From positions 1 through 64,000 of the forward strand of contig JAUKVZ010000003.1 of assembly GCA_032355985.1 (NCBI GenBank): a stretch of 64,000 nt of DNA. The letters run 5' to 3'. The DNA is from Sarcodiotheca gaudichaudii. Taxonomy: Eukaryota > Rhodophyta > Florideophyceae > Gigartinales > Solieriaceae. The notes beneath the pieces were generated by a model. That model was not told the DNA's origin and ran no database searches. It was given only the letters and a program-made list of their open reading frames with translations. Below are positions 1 through 9,557 of this stretch, piece by piece. The translations under genes and the position numbers were made by a program. The first letter of the stretch is position 1. Each line of letters opens with the position of its first letter.

Positions 1-34
1 CGCCCCCCCCACGCTGCATCGAGGAGATTGGATT

Positions 35-3000
35 ATGAAGATTGGGATGTTGATCGGAGCCTTGGGAATGGCTCTGGCAGCAGGCGCTCACGCGGAGCGT
101 GGGGCGGCGCCCAACGCCGCCAGCGTTGACGCCGCGTCGACTGCAAACACGCTCAGAACTGCGTCCGTCGACGATTTCATCGCGGCGCGCGACGCGGAAC
201 TGGGCCTCCCGGGCAGTCCGGAGCGCCAGCAGGTGCTGCGCGACATGGCAAACCAGATCCGCAAGGGTCACTTTGACTCCAGACAGGCACTGATCGGCAA
301 CTTCGGCCTCAACGTCAAGAAGACCTGGGATCCGAAGAACGACCCGACCATCTATCAGGGCAAGCGCTCGATGGGCGGACCCATCGATCTGGGCGCTGGG
401 CGCGGCGTTGCGCCTCCGTTCGGTTACTTCGACGCGATGGAAACCTACACCATCGATGACAACCCGAACGATGACATGTTCACCCCGCTCAATGGCCAGT
501 TCCAGCCTTCAGGCGCGCTGCACGGCGGCTTTACGCTCGTCCACATCGTTGCCTGTTCGCCTGATGACCATGTCGGCCCGCCCGCCATTACGGGCGCCGT
601 CGAACTCGCGGGCATGCCCAACAACCACGTCAATCCGTTCGCTCCCGGCGCTATTCCGGGCGACCCGAACGCGACCGTCAATCAGGTCATGGGCCACATG
701 CGCGCCAATGAGTCTGATGGTGGTCAGACGACCAGCGGCTTCTTCGCCGCGATTCTTGAGCACCAGGCGTTCAACGCGACGCCCACTGAGCCGCTCGTCC
801 AGACGCTCGACCTGTGGTTCCCCGACCACTACGTCTTCCTCTGGTTCGACGGTCGTGGCCCGGCCGATCAGGGCACGGGCGGCGGCGGCGGCACGGTCGC
901 TCGCTGGTTCTTCAATGGCGCCGACACCGGCGGCTTCGAGGCCTTCGTCGATCCGGACAACTTCATTCGTCGTCCGATCGTCCTCGGTCTGCTGCCGAAC
1001 GTCTTCGGCTTCGGTCAGTTCTTTGCTCCCCCGGAGAATCCGGCCGCAGGACTGCCGACCTTCAAGACCGCTCTCAACGAGTGGGTCAAGACGGCCATTC
1101 GCGTCGACCTCTCCGGCGACCCCGACTACGGCGGTCTGTCGCAGTGGATGAAGCAGAGCAACACCGACGGCACCGGCACGCACACGATCGACGATCCGCG
1201 TGACGTTCCCGGTTTCGAGTCCGGTTGGGCCGAGATCTACCCCGGTCAGCCCGCGAATCTGATTTCGGGCACGACCTACGAGGGTGTCGGCACTTCCGTC
1301 AACGAGTTCGGCCAGGATGCCCCGAATCCCTCGCCGATCCTCAATCAGGTTGCGACGGCCTCTCTTCGCATGATCACCGGTTTCGATCCGGCGACGTTCC
1401 CGAAGGGCACCGGCGTCAGCAACTTCTTTGCTGATAACTACACCGTGGTCGGCGAAGAGTTCGCCACCCCGCCGCAGCCCAAGCTTCGCACGCCCTACAA
1501 GGACGACTTCGAGCTCTACTTCGAGCCGAACGTTCTCTACCTGCAGGGCGATCGCTGGCAGGATCGTGACAACTCGCTCGCCAGAATCCTGGCGCAGTCG
1601 AACACGACCCCGGGCGATGGTTCGGATATGGACGGCAACGCTGCCGCCAATACGCTGAACCAGGAGAACTTCGTCACCGACTCGTTCTGGCGCGACCAGT
1701 TCAATACGTCGACGCCCGGCTTCGACGAGGCGGCGAATCCTGAGAATGGCGCTGATCGCCCGCTCGCGCTGCCCGGCTCGCCGGTCACCGTCAGCATGCA
1801 GATGCGTCTTGAGTTCACGTCGACGACCCGCGGCGTCCGCATTGCGGATAATGACTTCTCCGGTGAGATCGCCGGTGAGCTCGTCTTCCGTAATCACGAC
1901 AACATGGGCGTCAATGACAACGTTCTCTATGTCCGTCTGGACAACCCGGACTTTGATGAGGCCGTGGATGCTCTCAACAAGCAGCCTGACCAGCTTCATG
2001 ATCCGATGGAGAACACCCGTCGTCTGAACTACCCGACGACCGCTGCGATTCCTCTGAACACCATGTTCGAGGTCGCCCTGGTCATGAATGGTGACGGCAC
2101 CAGCAAGTGGCAGCTCAATGGCGCCGACCTGATGTTCGACCTGTCCGGCATGAGCCCGACGCAGTCCGCGGCCATCACGTCCGTCAACAGCGGCGCCAAC
2201 GGCCCGCTCTTCCCGTCCGGCGCTTCAACGCTTGACGATGTCACCTACGCCTGCGGCAACAACCCGATCGGCGTCGGCGATGAGATCTGGATCGATGACT
2301 TCTGCATTGACGGCAATCCTCGTCAGGTGGGTCTTGGTCCGGAGTATGAGCTTCCCTACTGGGACAGCATGGAGTGCTACATCCTCGGACAGCACCTCGG
2401 CGGCCAGGGCGATTCGCCCTTCCTCGATGGCTCGTCCGTCAATGACTTCGATCTGCGCATCCAGCTCTCCGAGGTCGACGCGGTCAACTGCCGCGACGCC
2501 CTCTCCGGCACGCCCACCAATGACATCGGCATTCGCGATGCGGGCGGCCAGACTGGCGCGGACGATGAGTACTGCCTCTACACCGTTGACACCGATTCGG
2601 CTGTCGGCGGCCCCGAGGTCACTGAAGTCGTCGGTGTCCGCACGTGGGCTGGTTACTCCTGCGATAGCAGCCTCAACTGGGTTGCTTGCGACTCCGGTCA
2701 CAATGAGATCGACAGTGGTATCTGGTCGCTGATCGGCATGTCCGACGCCGGCACCATTGGTTCGGTCGACTTCTTCGCCAACCGCATCCAGGGCTACGAT
2801 GGCAACACGGCCGGCTCCTATGAGCCCACCGTGCGCTACACCGCTCAGGATTGGTGCTGCTACGAGGTCACCGAGGTCTACGGCAACACGGATCGCAAGG
2901 GCAATCCGCTGCCGAACGACTGGTGCGTCGAAGTCGGCGACGTGATCAACGTCAAGCCGGTCGACGGCGAGTGCGAAGATCGTCAGAAGATGCCCGACTG

Positions 3001-5023
3001 CCCCAACTTCATCCTCTTCGACGATGATGAGGGCGATCGCTTCGGATGCGTTCTTGGCGTCAACTACCTCGGCGTTGTCAACAACGACGGCTACTGCGCC
3101 GACTACGTCGCAGACAACTTCCGTCTGCTTCCCGATGATGAGATGGGCGACCGTCACGTCTTCTGCCGCTACCAGATCAACACGGCTCCGACGCCTGTTG
3201 ACATCCCCGGCCCGGACGCGACCTGCCCGAGCTGGACGCCCGGCACCGTCGTGGCGCTCGATCAGTTTGTCGGCTTCAGCGCGAAGCTCGGCATCTCTTC
3301 CTGCCCCGGCGTCTTCCAGGGCGGCATGGGCACCGAGGCTGACTTCGGCATCATCGATAAGGATCGTTGCCGCGTCTGCGAAGGCACCTGGACGCTGATC
3401 AGCTCCGAGATGGTTGAGAACCCGCCGATGTCCGGCATGTTCGAGACCGTTGCGGCTGCTGAGCCCCGTCAGGCCGGCGACATCGTCGGTTACGAGGCCT
3501 ACTCGTTCCCGTTCTCACGTTGGCAGAACATCAACGGCGGTCGTGGTGACGACACGCTCATGGTCGATGTCTCAGGCATCCTCAATGACTCGTCCGGCAA
3601 CCCGGTTGATGGTATGGGCCTGTTCAACGAAGCAGTCTGCTTCTCGAACAACGGCAACCTGCCTGACAACAGCAGCACCGGCGTTGAGTGGGGCAATGTC
3701 TTCGCTCAGCTTCCGCTTGCTCAGGCCGTCTCAGGCGATCCGGCGACCGTCGCCAGCGCCTACTGGGACGTCTATGTCACGGATCTTCGCACGCGTTACT
3801 CCGTGTCCGTCAGTGGCACGGGCGGCGAGATCACCCGTGTCCGCATGGGTGGTCCGGACGCCACCGGCGATCCGGCCAACAACAACGGCGTCGGCGTTGG
3901 TGACGACCGTGTTGGCATCTTCATCTCCAACTTCATGGGCGGCTTCCCCGTTCCTGCTCCGGAGATCTACATCGATCCCGCGATCGACTACTCCGGCACG
4001 GGCGGCCCCACCCCCAGCGGCACTGGCTACACCGTCGCTGGCGATCAGTGGTACCGCTTCTGCCTTGCCGTGGACGGCGACGGAAACTGGACGCTCGGAC
4101 TCAACGATTCCGGCGCGCCCGGCAACGAAGTCGACGACTGCGACGAGGAGTACTACACGACCATCGCATCCGGCACCTCACTCGACATCGATGATGGCGA
4201 TTGCGGCTCCGGTCTGCCGGTCAACTCCATCGACTCCATCGCTGTCTTCACCGGTTTCGATACCGGCGGCATCGGCGATGCGACTCTCGGTGATCTCCCC
4301 ATGGAAGCTCTTGCTCCGGATGAACTGGCGCCGCTCGCCGGCTTCGGCTCATTCGACTACTGCTTCTATGACATCACGGCGATCGACGCTGGTCCGACGG
4401 TCATGATTCAGCCGATCGATCGCGCCACTGGCGCGCTCGATGGCGCTGTTCGTCCGATCTCGACCGGCGACATCCTCGCTGTCAAGTTCCTGAACCCCGG
4501 TCCGTTCAATGTGAACTGCCCGGCGGATCCGCTGCCTGATGGTGTGGATCCCGAGACCACGCGCCCGGCTGTTGGCTTCGAGTTCTGCGATGCCATGATG
4601 ATGCCGATCGCGAATGGCACGATGGGCCTTCTGGGTTCAGAGGGTGAAATCGGCGTTGTCAACGAAGAGCCTATCGGCGGCATCAACACTGGTGGCCCGA
4701 TGGGTGGCGTTGGCTACAACAACCCGCCGATGGCGACCCCCGGTCCGCATGAGACCATTCTCCTTTGCTGCTTCAAGGATCCGCTGCCCGACCTCGTGGT
4801 CGAGCCGCGCTCCAAGGCATACCTGGATAACATCCACATCAAGGAGACGGTCATCGTGGCCTGCCCGTGGGATCTTGACGGCAACGGAAGCGTTGGCGCT
4901 GGCGACCTCGCCACGCTCATCGGCTTCTGGGGCCAGATGGGTGTCCCGGCTGACTTCTTCGGCAATGGCGTTGGTGCTGATGACCTCGCCGAGCTGATCG
5001 GTCGTTGGGGTCCGTGCCCGTAA
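35..5023 (+). CDS. Large secreted multi-module protein with dockerin-like C-terminus
   Basis: 1662 residues. An N-terminal signal peptide (MKIGMLIGALGMALAAGAHA) predicts export, and a GGAG about 8 bases upstream supports this ATG. The body holds several LamG-like units of the planctomycete type, each opening with a D-x-F/M-E-x-Y-like phrase (near residues 130, 485, 775 and 1165) and closing in phrases such as IDDFCIDG (about 755) and AYLDNIHIK (about 1600). The last 53 residues (from about 1610) form a dockerin-like tail: CPWDLDGNGSVGAGDLATL, a WG spacer, a weakened second repeat, and a closing WGPCP. The tail is the kind used for cell-surface attachment or sorting in this phylum. No catalytic motif was recognised, so ligand and function are unknown. 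Acidic composition and many Asp-Gly pairs suggest calcium binding. A strong terminator follows. Confidence 0.85.
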   Translation: MKIGMLIGALGMALAAGAHAERGAAPNAASVDAASTANTLRTASVDDFIAARDAELGLPGSPERQQVLRDMANQIRKGHFDSRQALIGNFGLNVKKTWDPKNDPTIYQGKRSMGGPIDLGAGRGVAPPFGYFDAMETYTIDDNPNDDMFTPLNGQFQPSGALHGGFTLVHIVACSPDDHVGPPAITGAVELAGMPNNHVNPFAPGAIPGDPNATVNQVMGHMRANESDGGQTTSGFFAAILEHQAFNATPTEPLVQTLDLWFPDHYVFLWFDGRGPADQGTGGGGGTVARWFFNGADTGGFEAFVDPDNFIRRPIVLGLLPNVFGFGQFFAPPENPAAGLPTFKTALNEWVKTAIRVDLSGDPDYGGLSQWMKQSNTDGTGTHTIDDPRDVPGFESGWAEIYPGQPANLISGTTYEGVGTSVNEFGQDAPNPSPILNQVATASLRMITGFDPATFPKGTGVSNFFADNYTVVGEEFATPPQPKLRTPYKDDFELYFEPNVLYLQGDRWQDRDNSLARILAQSNTTPGDGSDMDGNAAANTLNQENFVTDSFWRDQFNTSTPGFDEAANPENGADRPLALPGSPVTVSMQMRLEFTSTTRGVRIADNDFSGEIAGELVFRNHDNMGVNDNVLYVRLDNPDFDEAVDALNKQPDQLHDPMENTRRLNYPTTAAIPLNTMFEVALVMNGDGTSKWQLNGADLMFDLSGMSPTQSAAITSVNSGANGPLFPSGASTLDDVTYACGNNPIGVGDEIWIDDFCIDGNPRQVGLGPEYELPYWDSMECYILGQHLGGQGDSPFLDGSSVNDFDLRIQLSEVDAVNCRDALSGTPTNDIGIRDAGGQTGADDEYCLYTVDTDSAVGGPEVTEVVGVRTWAGYSCDSSLNWVACDSGHNEIDSGIWSLIGMSDAGTIGSVDFFANRIQGYDGNTAGSYEPTVRYTAQDWCCYEVTEVYGNTDRKGNPLPNDWCVEVGDVINVKPVDGECEDRQKMPDCPNFILFDDDEGDRFGCVLGVNYLGVVNNDGYCADYVADNFRLLPDDEMGDRHVFCRYQINTAPTPVDIPGPDATCPSWTPGTVVALDQFVGFSAKLGISSCPGVFQGGMGTEADFGIIDKDRCRVCEGTWTLISSEMVENPPMSGMFETVAAAEPRQAGDIVGYEAYSFPFSRWQNINGGRGDDTLMVDVSGILNDSSGNPVDGMGLFNEAVCFSNNGNLPDNSSTGVEWGNVFAQLPLAQAVSGDPATVASAYWDVYVTDLRTRYSVSVSGTGGEITRVRMGGPDATGDPANNNGVGVGDDRVGIFISNFMGGFPVPAPEIYIDPAIDYSGTGGPTPSGTGYTVAGDQWYRFCLAVDGDGNWTLGLNDSGAPGNEVDDCDEEYYTTIASGTSLDIDDGDCGSGLPVNSIDSIAVFTGFDTGGIGDATLGDLPMEALAPDELAPLAGFGSFDYCFYDITAIDAGPTVMIQPIDRATGALDGAVRPISTGDILAVKFLNPGPFNVNCPADPLPDGVDPETTRPAVGFEFCDAMMMPIANGTMGLLGSEGEIGVVNEEPIGGINTGGPMGGVGYNNPPMATPGPHETILLCCFKDPLPDLVVEPRSKAYLDNIHIKETVIVACPWDLDGNGSVGAGDLATLIGFWGQMGVPADFFGNGVGADDLAELIGRWGPCP

Positions 5024-5086
5024 GGGTGCATATCTTGCAAACAACGAATCGACCCGGCTTCGGCTGAGTTGATTCGATGAACGCAA

Positions 5087-5126
5087 CGAACGCCGCGAGA
5101 GCAATCTCGCGGCGTTCGCTTTTTTG
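5087..5126 (+). terminator. Intrinsic terminator of the large secreted protein gene
   Basis: A perfect 14-base-pair stem (5087-5100 with 5105-5118) is closed by a GCAA tetraloop and followed by a run of six T (5120-5125). It lies 64 bases past the stop codon and also separates this gene from the convergent tRNA-Val. Confidence 0.93.
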
Positions 5127-5170
5127 TACGCTGAACGAATCAGGCGTTTCGTCTTGTCATGTCCCGGCAA

Positions 5171-5243
5171 TGGGCAGAGCCGGATTCGAACCGGCGACAT
5201 CTCGCGTGTAAGGCGAGCGCTCTAGCCGCTGAGCTATCCGCCC
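5171..5243 (-). tRNA. tRNA-Val (anticodon UAC)
   Basis: The reverse complement folds into a 73-base cloverleaf. The acceptor GGGCGGA pairs with TCTGCCC, the D arm begins GCTCAGCGG, the anticodon stem CTCGC/GCGAG encloses loop CTTACAC, and the T arm contains GGTTCGAATCC. The anticodon TAC reads GTA (Val). The discriminator is A. The next bases are TTG, so CCA is not encoded and must be added after transcription. Confidence 0.95.
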
Positions 5244-5317
5244 CGACATCCGCTTGCGCAGATGATCTGCGAAACACTATACCTCTCGCCGCCGGCAGAG
5301 CCGCTTGGACATTTCAA

Positions 5318-7291
5318 TCAGAACGGCGGCTTGTCGCCCTCCGGCGCGTGTTCATGATGATGCGAATGCTCTTCTTCATGGTGATGAGCATCGGCCTCAT
5401 CGTGAGCATGGGCAGCCGGCTTACCCCCTGCCGCCGCTTCCGCGAGTCCCACGATGACGAGGGGCTCGACGAGCGCCGCCGTGCTCACGAAGGCGCCGAT
5501 GACGCCGGACATGTTCACGAGCAGCGAGCGATCGGCGTGAACCTCGACGACCAGATCCTCATCCTCCCAGAACGCCTGCAGGATGATCGGCTTCGCGCCT
5601 TCGCGAAGCTCGGCGAAGATGGGCGTCACCATGCCCGGATCCCGATCGGCGCCGTGCGGCGAGCGAACGGCGTTTCGAAGCGCATTGCCGGCAAGCGTCG
5701 CGACCATGTATCCATCGCGCATCACGCGAGGCGAATCAATCCACTCGACCGCCATCAGCCCTCGATCGCCGTGGAATCGCGCCCGCGCAAACCGCGGATT
5801 GGAAGCCAGTCCATTGTCGCCTTCGCCGCGAACCTGCAGCCACGCGGCCTTGACGGCCTGCGGCGTCGCACCGATCAACATCCAATCGTCCGTCAGCGCA
5901 ATGCTCGGCCGCACCGGAATCGGAACGCCACGCACATCAAACGTCGCAAACTGAGATCCCTGATGTGATGCAAGTTCGATGCTCGCATACCGCGCGTCCT
6001 TCATGTCCTTTTCGAGTTCTCGATTCACATGGCCGGCGATGCTCTCAATGACGGTCCAGATCGTGTCCCGATCATGCACAGAGACCATCGCGACGCCCGA
6101 AAGCGCGGAGCCGCCGCCAGTGGAATCGGACATGTAAAACCCGGTCGTCCCGCCCAGCGCCGTAACCAGATCGATCGGCGCCACACCGAGCGCCTCTTCG
6201 AAATGGGCGACCTGCGCCGGAAACTGCTCGTTCATCTGATTCGAAGACTCGATCCAGCGCCACATCGAAGACCAGTCGAACTTCGACATGCAGGCGACCG
6301 TCGCATCTGAGGGAATCGCCGCCAGATCCAGATCCGTCAGCGATCGATGCGAAAGTCCCCAGTTCGTCGCGAAAGGCTTCAGACCACCCACCGTCATTCG
6401 CTTGATGGCATTGGTGTCGTCGTAGCCGAACATGCCCTCGATGCTGATCGCCTGAGGGCCGATCAGCCCGAGATCCACGCACTGCTGGAACATGAGTGCG
6501 CCCTGCGGATCCGCCGCAGAAGCGAGCATCCCCAGCATGCCTGTCAGCGGCGCCAGTCCGGCCAGATCGACTCTCACCTGCACACAGGGATCCACCCCCG
6601 CCGGAGCGATCGCCGCGGCCTCGGCAAGCTCCTCAGCGCCTGCCCGAGCCCCGAATCGCACGGTCATCCCCCACTCGCCTCCGGCAAGCTTCGAGGGCCC
6701 TACTTCAAGTGGCCCAACGGGCAGATCGACCTGCCAGTGCCCTTCGCCTCCTGCGGCGTCCTGTGGCTTCACAGGGCCCGGCGCCTTCGCTGCCAGGCCG
6801 CGCATGCGTTCAGAGAGAGCCTCGGCGTCGGCACGCCCCTCAGCGCTGATAGACGCCCAGACGCCGATGCCCGGGCGTCCGGATTCGGGATCAAATCCGG
6901 CATCGAAGACCGCCAGCCGGACGGATCGCTGCGAATCGCCGAACATCGATTTGAGCGTCCCGACGTCCACATGCTGCATCGCGCCATTGCCCATTTCCCG
7001 GGTGAGTTCGGCAATTCGATCGGGCAGCATGCCCAGAGCCTTCCGGACTCCGGCGTCCTTGTCGTCCGGCAGGAACGAGGCCAGCGGGGCTCGCTCCACC
7101 AGCAACAGCATCCGGATGTCTCGCGATTCGGCCTCCTGCTGATGCGATTCGGCCTGAGGTTTGCGATCGTGCTCGGGCAGTTTGGCGGCTGAGGCCGGCA
7201 ACCCTGCACAGGCGACCACCAACCCGACGCCCACTCCCGTGGCCATGCGGCGGAATCCGCCCGTTCGCGCTCTATCGTCGTACGTCCTCAT
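5318..7291 (-). CDS. Secreted protein of unknown function with His/Glu-rich C-terminal tail
   Basis: 657 residues. After a short basic start comes a hydrophobic signal segment (MATGVGVGLVVACAGLPASA, from residue 16), so export is likely. The middle alternates strands and helices and resembles the large secreted planctomycete proteins that carry LLLVERAPLASFLP-like openings (DUF3352-like in style, a tentative likeness). No catalytic motif was recognised. The last 30 or so residues are extremely rich in His, Glu and Asp (HHHEEEHSHHHEH), a composition typical of zinc- or nickel-binding tails. The gene stands alone, divergent from the heptosyltransferase-like gene, and ends about 75 bases from tRNA-Val. 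Confidence 0.75.
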   Translation of the reverse strand: MRTYDDRARTGGFRRMATGVGVGLVVACAGLPASAAKLPEHDRKPQAESHQQEAESRDIRMLLLVERAPLASFLPDDKDAGVRKALGMLPDRIAELTREMGNGAMQHVDVGTLKSMFGDSQRSVRLAVFDAGFDPESGRPGIGVWASISAEGRADAEALSERMRGLAAKAPGPVKPQDAAGGEGHWQVDLPVGPLEVGPSKLAGGEWGMTVRFGARAGAEELAEAAAIAPAGVDPCVQVRVDLAGLAPLTGMLGMLASAADPQGALMFQQCVDLGLIGPQAISIEGMFGYDDTNAIKRMTVGGLKPFATNWGLSHRSLTDLDLAAIPSDATVACMSKFDWSSMWRWIESSNQMNEQFPAQVAHFEEALGVAPIDLVTALGGTTGFYMSDSTGGGSALSGVAMVSVHDRDTIWTVIESIAGHVNRELEKDMKDARYASIELASHQGSQFATFDVRGVPIPVRPSIALTDDWMLIGATPQAVKAAWLQVRGEGDNGLASNPRFARARFHGDRGLMAVEWIDSPRVMRDGYMVATLAGNALRNAVRSPHGADRDPGMVTPIFAELREGAKPIILQAFWEDEDLVVEVHADRSLLVNMSGVIGAFVSTAALVEPLVIVGLAEAAAGGKPAAHAHDEADAHHHEEEHSHHHEHAPEGDKPPF

Positions 7292-7428
7292 GATGTCCTT
7301 TCCTTTCCCGATCAGCCCCGATCAACCGATGTTGCAGGGCGACGAAGGCGTGCTCTCTCCTGACGCCTGTACGATAGACCCGCACTTTTTTCGTCGGCTT
7401 CACGCGCCTGGAACTCCAACTGCTGATC

Positions 7429-8511
7429 GTGCAAGAGCCCGAGAGAATTCTGCTGATTCGGCCAAGCGCGCTGGGCGACGTCTGCCGAACAACGCCGATC
7501 CTCGTCAGTCTGAGACGGCGTTATCCGAACGCGCGGATCGACTGGCTGGTCCAGGAGGAGTTCGCGGACGCCATCAGAGCGCACCCGGACCTCAATGAAG
7601 TTGTTGGGTTTCCGCGGAAGGCGTTTGCAGGCTGGTGGCGCCGGCCCTCAACCATGAAGCAGGTGACCCGCTGGCTTCGCGAGCTTCGCGGCCGACGATA
7701 CGACCTCGTGATCGACTGTCAGGGTTTGCTTCGATCCGGCCTCTTCGCGCTGGCGACGGGCGCCCGCGACCGGGTCGGTTACGCCAATGCCGCGGAGTTC
7801 GGCTGGATCGGATTCAATCGTCGCCATCGCATTTCCCGCGTTCTGCACTCGGTGGATCGCATGGCCGGGCTGATCGAGGCGGCGGGCATCGAGCCGCATA
7901 TGGACATGCGGCTCTACCCCTCCGAAGAAGATCTTCAAAGCGCTCGCGCGCTCACCGGCCCCGCTCCCTACTGGGCGATCGCGCCGACGAGCCGATGGCC
8001 GGGCAAGCAATGGCCTGATGATCGGTTTCGAGCACTCGTTGAGCGCGCCCTTGATGACGGACTGACGGATCGGATTGTGCTGCTCGGCAGTGACGGCGAG
8101 AGGCCGCAATGTCCGCAACTGCTCGCTCTCGCCAGCGAGCGCGAGCATGTTGTGGATCTGCTCGGCAAGACGAGTGTCGGTGAGTTGCTCGCGGTCATCA
8201 GCGCCGCAGACCTCGTGATCGCCAATGACTCTGCGGCGCTGCACATGGCTGTCGGCTGTGATCGTCCGATCGTGGCGCTCTTTGGCCCGACGGATATCGG
8301 CCGCGTGGGACCATATCGACGGAGCGACAGCGTCATTCAGCATGTGACGCCGGGGGATCGCATGGAACACAAGGATGAACGCTCCGGCCGCGAGCTCATG
8401 GGCCGGATCAGTGTTGATGAAGTGATGCAGGCCGCCAAAGACGCCATCGGTCGCGGCGACGCATCGAGCCGGTCAGCGGCAATCGCCCAATCTTCGGATC
8501 CAACAGTATGA
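7429..8511 (+). CDS. Glycosyltransferase family 9 / lipopolysaccharide heptosyltransferase-like protein
   Basis: 360 residues, GTG start. The N-terminus ILLIRPSALGDVCRTTPIL is the family 9 signature (R-x-S-A-L-G-D), and the C-terminal half has VIANDSAALHMAVGCDRP and VALFGPTD, the donor-site motifs of ADP-heptose transferases such as WaaC/WaaF. These enzymes add heptose to the Kdo-lipid A core at the inner face of the cytoplasmic membrane. Its place just before lpxK and hldE (which makes ADP-heptose) supports a role in the inner core. Whether it is a type I or II enzyme cannot be told here. Its stop overlaps the next start (ATGA), so translation is probably coupled. Confidence 0.85.
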   Translation: MQEPERILLIRPSALGDVCRTTPILVSLRRRYPNARIDWLVQEEFADAIRAHPDLNEVVGFPRKAFAGWWRRPSTMKQVTRWLRELRGRRYDLVIDCQGLLRSGLFALATGARDRVGYANAAEFGWIGFNRRHRISRVLHSVDRMAGLIEAAGIEPHMDMRLYPSEEDLQSARALTGPAPYWAIAPTSRWPGKQWPDDRFRALVERALDDGLTDRIVLLGSDGERPQCPQLLALASEREHVVDLLGKTSVGELLAVISAADLVIANDSAALHMAVGCDRPIVALFGPTDIGRVGPYRRSDSVIQHVTPGDRMEHKDERSGRELMGRISVDEVMQAAKDAIGRGDASSRSAAIAQSSDPTV

Positions 8512-9149
8512 CGCAGCGCGCCATGAGTGAGACATCCTCTTCCGTCGCACTGCCATCGCCGCTGGTGCTTGCGAGCAACTCGCCTCGCAGGCGTCAGTTG
8601 CTTTCCGAGCATGGCGTCGAACACATTGCGATGGCGCCTCATATCGATGATGGCCAACTTCCGGCCCCGGTTCTGGCGCCGGATCAGTGGGTCTGCGCTC
8701 TTGCGCATCTCAAAGCGCGCAGCGCGCTTGGCGCAGCGCGAGAGGCGCATCCGGCCTGCATCGTGCTTGGCGCCGACACTGTTGTAGTGAAAGAGAATCG
8801 CATCATCGGCCAGCCGCGAGATCGAGCTGATGCGGAACGCATTCTGCGACTGCTCAGCGATGGCTCGCATCGCGTGCTCTCCGGCGTCGCGTTGCTGCTG
8901 CCGGAGCGCGAGACGCGTGTGCTCTTCTGCGACAGCGCACAGGTGTTCGTTGGCGCGCTTGAAGCAAGTCAGATCGAGCCGTATCTCGATTCCGATCAGT
9001 GGCGCGGCAAGGCGGGGGCGTACAACCTTTATGAACGCATCGACGCCGGCTGGCCCATTCGATACGAAGGCGATCCGACCACTATCATGGGGCTGCCGAT
9101 GCGACGTCTGCTGCCGGCGCTTCAACGAATCGAGCACGAGACCACGTAG
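8508..9149 (+). CDS. maf: Maf-like nucleotide pyrophosphatase
   Basis: 213 residues. The N-terminal motif LASNSPRRRQLL and the motif VLGADTVV are hallmarks of Maf proteins, which hydrolyse non-canonical or modified nucleoside triphosphates in the cytoplasm and have been linked to septum formation. DRADAERILRLLSDGSHRVLSG matches the conserved central block. The first ATG overlaps the preceding stop by four bases; a second ATG lies five codons further on. Maf inside a lipopolysaccharide gene run looks like a convenience placement rather than a pathway link. Confidence 0.9.
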   Translation: MTQRAMSETSSSVALPSPLVLASNSPRRRQLLSEHGVEHIAMAPHIDDGQLPAPVLAPDQWVCALAHLKARSALGAAREAHPACIVLGADTVVVKENRIIGQPRDRADAERILRLLSDGSHRVLSGVALLLPERETRVLFCDSAQVFVGALEASQIEPYLDSDQWRGKAGAYNLYERIDAGWPIRYEGDPTTIMGLPMRRLLPALQRIEHETT

Positions 9150-9557
9150 ATGAACGGCGTGCTTCCAGCCTGGCTCGTTCTTCCCATCGCCCTTGTGATG
9201 ATGCTGTTGGTTTCGATGCATATGTCGCGCATCGCACAAGGCGCCGAGCCGGCCAGCCGCATACGAATCCGCGTCGCCAATGGCTGGATCATGCTCTTTG
9301 GGCTTGCGTTTACGGCCGCGGGATTCTGCCTGGTGTCGCCGGATGGCAATCCGAGACTCTTCTTCATCGTGTGGGCGATCAGTCTTGTGCTGATTTCAAC
9401 TTCGGTGATTCTGGCGATGGTCGACATCTTCAATACGCTGCGGCTGGTGCGGCGCGTGAGTCTGCGGCTGCAGAATCACATCTCCGAAGCCTCCAGCGCC
9501 TGGGCCGAAGAACAGCAGCGTCGCGCTACGACTGATGGGGATGATCGTGAGCGTTGA
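9150..9557 (+). CDS. Small membrane protein of unknown function
   Basis: 135 residues starting directly after the maf stop codon (TAG-ATG with no gap). Three hydrophobic segments (about residues 6-24, 45-65 and 70-93) predict an inner-membrane protein, followed by a charged, probably helical cytoplasmic tail of about 40 residues. No family was recognised. It overlaps the start of lpxK by 23 bases, so it is embedded in the lipid A/core run and may be translated together with its neighbours. Confidence 0.75.
   Translation: MNGVLPAWLVLPIALVMMLLVSMHMSRIAQGAEPASRIRIRVANGWIMLFGLAFTAAGFCLVSPDGNPRLFFIVWAISLVLISTSVILAMVDIFNTLRLVRRVSLRLQNHISEASSAWAEEQQRRATTDGDDRER

Noticed and set aside
509-1999. A 496-codon open frame antisense to the large secreted protein gene
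   Set aside because: Its sequence is Arg/Val-rich and lacks any family or signal motif, and it mirrors the GC-rich codon pattern of the real gene. It is a shadow frame.
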